Source of the DNA: Filobasidium wieringae
Taxonomy: Eukaryota > Basidiomycota > Tremellomycetes > Filobasidiales > Filobasidiaceae
Reading direction: 5' to 3'
Length of the DNA stretch: 64,000 nt
Assembly (NCBI GenBank): GCA_001600055.1
Contig: BCIV01000027.1
Coordinates: forward strand, 23,671-87,670
The position numbers and the translations under genes were made by a program. Below the pieces are notes generated by a model. The model had not been told where the DNA came from and ran no database searches. It saw only the letters and a program-made list of their open reading frames with translations. The stretch's first letter is position 1. Each line of letters opens with the position of its first letter. Positions 56,267 through 64,000 of the stretch are shown piece after piece.

Positions 56267-58920
56267 TCAACCTACATTTTCTTTCCATTCTTGCTCGTAT
56301 CCTGCTTTGTCGAGTTTCTCGCCCTCTCCATAGTCGGCAGTGGGAGATGCCAGCAAAGGACACAACAGCTGCGAGATTTCGGCTTTGGCGATCGCATCTC
56401 TAGCGGATGATTCGGTCTTGAAAGCGGCATCCATCTGTTCGAGAGTCTTGCCCCTGAGTGAATGGATTCACATCGATCAGCTCTTGGACCCGCCAACTTC
56501 GTCACTCGAAAAAACGGGCCGCTCACTTCGTCTCTGGAATGAAAAAGTAGGTCCAAACAGCGGAGAGCAAGGAGAAGCTTCCAAAAAAGATGAAGGTACC
56601 ATAGCCGATGTTCCTGATCATGGGCGGAGTCACCAACCCCTGTTGAATTTGAAAAATAACCGTCACAAACGGCCTCGAGTTGACGTTGCCCCAGTCGTGG
56701 CTCAGTACCCACGATTATGAAATTGTTGAGCCAGTTACTACATGTGGCCAGCGCGACACCCTTTGCACGATAACTCGAAGCTGGTAACAAAGGGTCAATC
56801 AGAATTTCCGAGAGCACAAATACCCCACACGGATTCGGGCTTACCGTGTACTTCTGCAGGCATACTCCAAGGAACGGGACTGTATGAACACATGAATCAG
56901 TATTTATGAACGCGCGTTATGTACGCCCACGTACCCCCATGAAACCCCTGGACATGGAAGGATCAGTTCTGATGGACTGGTATGTATTAGGACATACTCA
57001 CCGAAGCACCAGATATAAAAGAGTATGAAAGCTACTCCGACCCACGCTTGGTGTGGATAACTGGCCCAATCGCTTGAATATTTGCCTGCGAAAGCAGGCC
57101 ACATGTGTGAGCATCCGGTGAGTTCGCCATCATCTCGTCTTGATCCAACGTACCAATCATCGCAGCGACGATAAAGTGAGAGGTCATCATTCCGAAAGAG
57201 CCAAAGTATAACCAGAACTTTCTCCCAAATTTGTCGAGCAAAAAGATGGCAGGGATGACTCCGGCGATCTGGACAACGTTCATCACCCCAGATAGAGTTA
57301 GTCGCATCTCGTAATCCAATCCCAATGTTTCAAATAGCGATGGACTGTAATAAATCAGCTACGGAAGCGCTCAAAGTCAGTCAGAAACTGCCGACTACAA
57401 GGACAGTCATCATGACCTACCGCGTTGATTCCGACAAATTGTTGGAAACTATAATGCACGCGGTCAAACTCAGCCACTCATGTCCTGAATTACCACTCGA
57501 TAGGCGACTTGCAACATGAGCCCGATACCGATGTGTGTCCTACGGATGACTTCAGGTCGAAACATGTCCATCCAACTTGCCACTTCGCGTTTGAGCTCGA
57601 GTTTGAAACCGTCACCCTCCATATCAGGATGACGGCTGAGCAAAGCTTCACGGTTGTGTATGGCCTCTCCGCGGATCAAAATCCATTCTGCCTGTATGCG
57701 GGGATCAGACGACGGTAATTGACGCAATTTGCAGAGAGAATCAAGAGATTCCTGTTCTCTTCCTTTACTGGCCAACCATCGAGGGGAGTACGGTAAGAAG
57801 AAGAGCGAAATCCCCAAGAAGATACCTATGGTATGGTGTAAGCACTCGGATACTGACGTGTCTCGCTATAGGGGACTGACTTGGAACCATCTGGATAAGA
57901 AACGGTAGACGGTAGCACCATTCACTAGCGATATGCCTGGTAGCGTATGTCTGAGATAAGGTCAGTAAGAGCGATCACTAATCCAGTCGCTCATGGATAT
58001 GTACGTACGATGTAGAACATTACGATGATTCCCAGAACGATAGTAAACTGCTCCATTGCGAGTAACGCTCCGCGAACGTTTGGAGGTGCTACCTGCTCGA
58101 GGAAATTGCCTGAGTGTAGTTCCATACCGATCGATCAGGGCTGTTCGAGCGTTGCGTACCTCTGAGATATACATCGGGGCTGTAGATGATAGAATTCCAA
58201 TACCGACTCCTCCTAGGGTTCTACCCACTACCAGAGTCGCATAGTGAAATGAAGCCGTTTGGATGGTGGAACCGACAATAAACCAGATTAACCCGAACAT
58301 GATAGACGCCTTTCGTGAGTATTTGTCAGCGACGAATCCTGCCATTACAGCACCGAGAAAAGCTCCTAGCTCCAACATTCCAGTCATCAAGCTGTGTGTT
58401 CAGACAGTCAATAGGCGTCTCAAAGGCCGAGAGTCGCGAGCTATTTCTTGCTTACCCTTTGTTAAAGCTTGCCGCGGTAGACATAGAGTCGTCTACCTCC
58501 GGAAACTGACTCAAAAATCTTGGCATCACAAAAACGACCGACAAGATACCCTGATCGAAACCTGAGTATCTCAATGGGTTAGGCTTGAACTATTATTGCG
58601 TTTGGTTAGTCAGTCATCTTACCAAAAAGTAGCTAAGATCGACCGTTTGCGGCAATATTAAGATCAGGTCCGCTCAGCATCTGCCTGGATCTGATTGGGA
58701 CACTCACACCTCCAGTGCACGCTGCCAGAACGCATGTTACGATGAAGCGATTGGCGAAGATGTCACGGAGTCCTGTTCCACCGAAAGCCCGGCTCAAAGC
58801 TTCACTATCGTCGACATAAGTCTGCGTGTCCGGATGGCGCACAATCCCAAAGTCTTCCAGTGCACGGATTTCTGGTCTGCTAGGCGCATGTAGAGATTTT
58901 GTTTTGTCGGTGCGAAACAT
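56267..58920 (-). CDS. MFS sugar/polyol transporter (sugar porter family), 15 exons
   Basis: ATG at 58920, TGA at 56269-56267. Spliced on the minus strand it shows the sugar-porter signatures in order: GGLLFGFDQGILSVVF (TM1), LELGAFLGAVMAGFVADKYS then RKASIMFG, VVGRTLGGVGIGILSSTAP, PMYISEVAPPNVRGALLA, SPRWLASKGREQESL, FQQFVGINALIYYSPSLF (TM7), LLDKFGRKFWLYFGSFGM, WGPVPWSMPAEVHASSYRA (TM10), CSNWLNNFIIG and FFIPETKGKTLEQMDAAF. Twelve membrane segments, about 540 residues, inner membrane orientation as usual for fungal plasma-membrane H+ symporters. Two exons are tiny: CTACTTTTTG (58632-58623, 10 nt) and a 13-nt exon at 56947-56935. The substrate is not set by sequence; a polyol such as inositol fits the neighbouring dehydrogenase. 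Confidence 0.92.
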
Positions 58921-59387
58921 GGTCTAGAGCTTTGGATTGTTGTGGATCGGACAGATGCCATACGGTTCGGTTACTGATTAGATTCAAACACGCTCCTTAT
59001 TTAATACTCGACAACGGCCACTAGCAGCCCCGCGTTTCCCTATGGCGCATCGACAATCGGTCCGAGATCATCGTAAAGCCCGCCCTTATCGCCTTTGGCC
59101 CGAAACCGATACGAAATCCCCGTCATCCAGGTGGTCCTCGGGGTTCCGCCCTGGCGGAGCCAGACATCCCGAGCCGAACGGGCCACACATGGCCTAAATC
59201 CCTAAAGCCCTAAAGCCCGAAATTGCCAGACGGCTAGCGCTAGCTTGATCGGTCTTTTGCACAAGAAGGATCAACCGTATAAGACGGTGATCAGCCTGCT
59301 ACAGGACATTTCAAGTGACATTCTTCCTCTATTCATCTAGCCAATCATTCACTACTCTTACATCCATTTCTTCCACGCATCCACGAC
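58921..59387. promoter_or_regulatory. shared divergent promoter, transporter and dehydrogenase
   Basis: 467 bp between two divergent start codons. A TTATTTAATAC TATA-like word lies at about 58996-59006 on the transporter side. CGG/CCG triplets, including CGG-N-CCG at about 59057-59063, are potential Zn2Cys6 sites. A tandem CCCTAAAG repeat lies at about 59195-59220. Co-regulation of the two genes by the adjacent Zn2Cys6 factor is inferred. Confidence 0.5.
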
Positions 59388-61071
59388 ATGCCCGTCGCTA
59401 CCAATGATGACTCGATCAAAGGAGCGCGCATGAAGATAGCCGTCTTCGGGATCGGCAGAATGGGTCAACGACATGCTCTCAACGTACGTATTTCTTACAG
59501 TACTGGAGTCATATTGTCGCGATATGAGCTGACATCAGCTTCGCGGACAAATGTGATAGGCTGCCTATTTTGCTCCCAACGCAGAGCTGGTTGCGATCTG
59601 CGATGTCCAGCCAACCTCTTTTAAATGGGCCAAGGAAAATCTACCAGAAGGAGTCGAGTGAGCTCCCCGTTTTCCTCTTTCTGCTAGGGGAAAGCTGTAC
59701 TCAGGCAGATGTGACATGCACCAGATATTATGTCGACCCGGCAGATTGCTTCGCTCATCCGGGTTTACAAGGAGTAGTCATTGCGACGGAAACTTCAACC
59801 CACGTCGCGTTGGCAGTCCAGGCTATCGAAGCCGGCATGGTCAGTTTGGAATTGGCGTGGGCCGCTAGATGGGATTGACACGCTAATCTATTCCATATGT
59901 ACCAGCATGTTCTGTGTGAGAAGCCAATCTCTGTGGATGTAGAACTTTCGAAACCTCTAGTTGCTGCAAGCGAGGCTCATCCTCAAGTCAAAGTGATGAT
60001 TGGCTTCTCTCGTCGGTGTAAGGCGTCCTTATCATCGGTACACGCATATCTTGACGACTGATGATCCCTTTCGAATGTGGAACAGTCGACGAGTCCTACA
60101 TAGAAGCCAAGAGAAGGATCGACGACGGGTCGCTTGGTAATCCTCACCTGATTAAATCTGCTACTTGCGATCAATATGATCCTTCAGGTAAGCGTACTTT
60201 CATAGTTGTGTTCGTATCATTTAGATCGAGACTCAAATCTGTTCTTCGTTTGCCGTATCGCCAGGTTTCTTCGTAGCTTATTCCAAGGCTTCCGGAGGGA
60301 TATTCATCGATTGTGGTATCCATGACATCGACATGGCCCGGTGGCTACTTTCAGTCCCCGCTTCTGGTTGTCCCGTCAAGCGAGTATTCGCGACCGGCCA
60401 AAACGTTCGCCATCCCGAGTTAGAAAAAGACGGAGACGCCGATAATGCACTGGCAGTCGTTGACTTCAGCGGAGGTCAACAGTGTACGTTTCATCTCAGT
60501 AGGACTGCTATACACGGTCACGATTGCTTCGCCGAAGTGTTTGGTACCAAGGGCAAGCTTGTTGTGAACGGGGTGAGAGACTTTGACGAATCACATCACC
60601 GGATGGAAAGCTGATGTTTCTATCGGACTTCGACGCTTCGGAATGCGTAGAACCCTCGTGCTAATCGTCTGGAGATCAGAGATGCTCATGGAGTACGGGC
60701 AGAATCTACGTAAGATCTACCTGATCCTGTTGCCGGTAACGGTTACCAGACGGAGCTCATTTTCGGTCCAACTTGATGTGACAGCCCAACTTACTATGAA
60801 AGATTCCGAGAAGCATTCGTCAAAGAGATGAATGAATTTGTCACTTGTTGCCAGAAAGACTTGCGTGAGTCTTTTTCGGCCGCCGTCACAACAACCTTAC
60901 ACTTTCAGTGTGCTGATGAGGCGATCTTGAAATCGGCAATGTTCAGCCGTGCCGACCACCATCCAAGACGCAATGCAAGCAGCCCAGATAGCAGTGGCTC
61001 TAACATGGTCATTCAGGAAAGCAAGGGTAGTCGAGTTCAACCAGCAGACTGGCGAGCCTATCTTGACTTGA
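59388..61071 (+). CDS. Gfo/Idh/MocA oxidoreductase, myo-inositol 2-dehydrogenase-like
   Basis: ATG at 59388, TGA at 61069-61071, about nine exons all joining in phase. The NAD(P)-binding fold begins MKIAVFGIGRMGQRHALN (GxGxxG). Then NAELVAICDVQPTSFKWA, GVVIATETSTHVALAVQAIE, the catalytic-lysine motif HVLCEKPISVD, and VKVMIGFSRRFDESYIEAKR. The substrate-site motif IFIDCGIHDIDMARWL carries the conserved Asp and His of inositol dehydrogenases. The end reads TTIQDAMQAAQIAVALTWS then RVVEFNQQTGEPILT. The family oxidises sugars or cyclitols with NAD(P)+; myo-inositol to 2-keto-inositol is the best guess by pattern. An apparent frame problem near 60870-60950 disappears with a GTGAGT...TTCAG intron giving DLPVPTTIQDA. 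Confidence 0.9.
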
Positions 61072-61570
61072 TGGTTCAAGGTTACATTGGATTTGCTGGC
61101 CACGGATCGAGAGACGATGTATATCGCTCCAGAAGCAACGATTCGCATAGAGCGTTGTATTATACTAGAATGGACCTAATGTCAGCGAATTGTTGGGAGA
61201 TTGGTCGCATCGAGCATATTGCAGATCAGGGAAACTTTAAAGACCTCGCATCTCAGCTGCTCTAGCCTATGCAATCCACATTCTTGTCCCGGCCGGAGAC
61301 CTGCACTCGAACTGACAAGTTAGGTTGCGTTCTTGCTAACCTAGCTAGTCTGGACCGACAGCGAAGCATTATCGTATCTTGATTCAAGGTAGTAGTTGAG
61401 AATCAAAATCCTTGGTAGTGAAGATGAAAGACCGTGTATCGCAACGGTTTGCGGGTTCAGCCCACTTTATATCATGATATCTCGTTTCCGGCCGGTGCTT
61501 CCTCGTCGTTCGCGATGAACTGGATTTCAGCGGAACGATGCCCGGTTATTGTCAAATTGCTTCATGTTCC
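61072..61570. other. convergent intergenic region, 500 bp
   Basis: Between the 3' ends of the dehydrogenase and the transcription-factor gene; nothing coding or repeated seen. Confidence 0.5.
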
Positions 61571-64000
61571 CTAGAGACTGGCGATGGAGCCCGACTTGGG
61601 ACAAGCGACTCCCCCCCAGTGGGGATCATCTGAACGAATTGTACTTGGCAATACTGATGCGACAGTTCGGCGGCAACGGGTACACAATATGATAGATCTT
61701 TCCAGTGAGCAAGGGAACGCTATCGTCTGTCTGCGAGGCCTACGCACCATTTCCCACCACTTACGTATGTCGTCCTGGGTAATTTCTGTCGCTTCTGAGG
61801 TCGTCCTCAAAAGTATGAGAATAATCGACATGACCTTGCTTCGCTATACCATGTGCAGGATCGCAATGGTCTCAGTATCAGCCTTCAGGTCCATCATGAA
61901 TCTGATAAGCCCTATCTTACCATACTTTCCCCGTTAGATGCCAAGTGTACGGTGGGGATACTGTAATTTTACTAGGTCTTAGCTCATCTTCACGCAGCTA
62001 TTAGCAATCTTTATGTACCTAGAGAGCTGACGATATGTTTCTTGTACGATGCGATACCTTTCCCCGCTAAGACTTAGCTGAGGCAGGGTGCTGGCCTGAT
62101 ACTCAAGCTTCACGCAAAAGATAGTCAAAGTGAGTGCTTATTCAAGACGGTCTCGTTTGCCAAGTGACGTACTAAAGCAAATTCGACTATCGCTGCAGTG
62201 ACCAGGATGTTGGCTCTTTGCGTCTGAAAGATGTTTGGTCGGTCTTGGGTAGAAACCAGAGAGTTAATGGCTTGCAGCTCCTCAGGTAAGCCGTATCGTA
62301 GTCGTGAGATATCGTGTCGAGCTTGTTGTGCCCAGTTCCAGCCCTCTTCTGAGCTTGGTCTCGTCCCGACGCTTATAAAGCTTGCAAGCCTGACACGAAG
62401 TAAACAGAGCGACAAATAACGGAAGAGGCGAACGTTGCTAACGTAACCAACCATATACGAGAGTTTAGTTGAAGGTTGTTGCATGGAGCCTGCGGCCGTG
62501 ATGAATTCGTCGTCGATCTCCAGCGGGTACGGAGGTACCCCCTCAAAATCATTCATCAGGATCGCACTGCCCATCGAAGCATCGGTCCTGTAATCACAAG
62601 TCAATCAACATATCAGCATACAGTCGCTCTGATCGTTAACGGAGCGCTTCGAACAGTTGTCTTACTTCTCGTGACAGAATAGGTGCCAAAATATACGTCG
62701 CTTCAGCTCGATTTGGATTGAATCGTCTAATGGGTCCTGTTGCCGGTATCTCAGAGTGTAGACGAGACCAACGACTTCACCCATCAGTACAGAACGCAGG
62801 TGCGTCCGATTGGTAGCTGCACAGTAATACGTTGCTCTGATTGTGAGCAAAATGATCGTTAGGCGTCCGGCTAATCTTCGTTCCCTCTTACACATACGCG
62901 ATGATCGTGATCACGACATTCATGTTTGGCTCATCTAGGTGGCTTACTTGAATCGATCGGGAAACGGCGTGACATCGATGCTGAATCTTTTCGAGTTGCC
63001 TTTGTGTGTACGTCTGAGTAAGAAGGTCTAACGGAACCTGGCAGATGACGTATGCGGCTAAACTTCAACGATCTAGGTCATCTGCTCGAAGGCCGTCGGA
63101 GGATCAAGTCGTTCCCACTCACTCAGGCTAAGCAGCAGTCCTCTGAACGTCTCATCCCACTGATCTCTTCTCGTAACGATATCACTGGCGAACGTCGGCT
63201 TGTGCACCAATGGCATAAGAGCATGTTGATGACGAAGGTAAAGTTGAATGAAGTAGGAGATGTCAGACCAAGGGGCCACCTCTTCAATCTGTGGAAAACG
63301 ATCTTGGGCGATTAATTGGTGTGATGCAGAAATCATTTGTGGACTGCGTTGGATAGTGGGATCACGCTGAGGGTGCTGAAGATCTGTCCTGCTGCCAGGA
63401 TTCTGTTTTGTTACCGAAGCTCAGTTGCGCTGTCTTTGAACGACGGGCTGCCATTTGCAAACCCCTAAGGGTCTAGAGTCACTACATACTGGTGAATGAC
63501 TAGGAACACAATTATCAGCTCCATCGTGAGCCCATGGGCTGGAGGTCGGTAGGTCTCTTGCCGGCAAAGTCTGATTGAGGACCAAGCTGTCAAGTCTCGG
63601 TTGGTGATGTCGAGAATCAGGAGATGGAGTTACGGTTTCGCAGTCTCTGGCATGCTCTATATCTAGATAGTTGTATGTGCGAGGAGCCCCTACGGATCCG
63701 TTGACAGATGATGCTTGTGAAAAGTGCGAGTCCCTTTGTTGGCCAGATCTATAACTATCAGTCCTGCTTTCCTCCTGTCTCGGGCTGGGGGTGGGCTGAC
63801 TCGTCGATCGGCTTTCTTGCTCTAGCGAGCGGGGACGTGGCCTTTGCCTTTTGTTGACTTCTGTCATAGTGTTTCTAATGCAGATGGAAATGTAGGATCA
63901 GACGGAGCATCATTGACTGTATACGGACCTGCGACTAGGAATATGCCCTCTCTTTCTGCCGCGTGTTTGCAAGACGTAATCGAACTTGCACGGTATACCT
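61571..64000 (-). CDS. Zn2Cys6 transcription factor with fungal MHR domain (5'-truncated by window end)
   Basis: The right edge cuts the gene. The first visible exon (63999 downward) reads GIPCKFDYVLQTRGRKRGHI, the last cysteine and basic linker of a Zn(II)2Cys6 domain. A 53-nt intron (GTCCGT...TTAG) leads to a disordered Ser/Pro/Gln linker. The MHR (fungal_trans) domain follows: IQLYLRHQHALMPLVHKPTF (63250), VVGLVYTLRYRQQDPLDDS and ELKRRIFWHLFCHEK (62790-62690), then TDASMGSAILMNDFEGVPPY (62590). Then ASFISVGTRPSSEEGWNWAQ, and RANILVTAAIVEFAL ending at GTACGT. C-terminal exons (LPQLSLSGERYRIVQETYRQ; VHLASNGESM; EITQDDIRKWWEMV) lead to TAG at 61573-61571. A frame break near 61918 may be a short intron or a mutation. 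Likely regulates the adjacent transporter and dehydrogenase. Confidence 0.85.

Noticed and set aside
60860..60960. frameshift in the dehydrogenase
   Set aside because: A GTGAGT...TTCAG intron restores DLPVPTTIQDAMQAA in phase, so the gene looks intact.
1..64000. bacterial-type operons, integrons or phage genes
   Set aside because: Nothing in the window has prokaryotic gene structure; introns and fungal domains are found throughout.

Overview
This window looks like nuclear DNA of a basidiomycete fungus, most likely a tremellomycete yeast of the Cryptococcus/Kwoniella kind. The evidence is structural: genes carry many short introns (about 40-80 nt) with GT...AG ends and CTNAC-like branch sites, coding DNA is rich in CpG, proteins are low-complexity and Ser/Arg/Pro rich, and there is a Ty1/copia retroelement. 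The organism is inferred, not proven.

Layout. (1) 1-8.5 kb is a decayed repeat region, AT-richer and strikingly poor in CpG. It holds a degenerate satellite, a broken copia element (gag, integrase, reverse transcriptase, RNase H) and five LTR copies. Target-site duplications show that two inverted LTRs recombined and inverted about 4 kb between them. (2) 8.5-26 kb has few long ORFs, but reading across GT/AG junctions reveals intron-dense genes, almost all on the minus strand. The best resolved is an 844-residue protein at 14084-11268. (3) 26-41 kb holds well-defined hypothetical genes (26354-28459, 29023-30696, 31596-32349, 32889-34511, 38903-40354) plus spliced genes at 35.2-36.0 kb and 36.3-38.5 kb. 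(4) 42.4-46.7 kb is a many-exon SNF2-family ATPase gene. (5) 46.8-49 kb is intergenic DNA full of simple repeats and short palindromes. (6) 49.1-55.5 kb holds two further hypothetical genes. (7) 56.3-64 kb is a compact catabolic-type cluster: an MFS sugar transporter, a divergently transcribed Gfo/Idh/MocA dehydrogenase (closest in pattern to myo-inositol 2-dehydrogenases), and a Zn2Cys6/MHR transcription factor cut by the right edge.

The last three genes plausibly act together: import of a sugar or polyol such as inositol, its oxidation, and pathway-specific regulation. Three otherwise unrelated proteins (31596+, 34511-, 51013-) share a cysteine pattern ending in C-x2-C-x(6-8)-KC, a likely undescribed zinc-binding module. 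Function is unknown for most genes. Exon models were made by eye from splice signals and reading-frame continuity; no database search was run.
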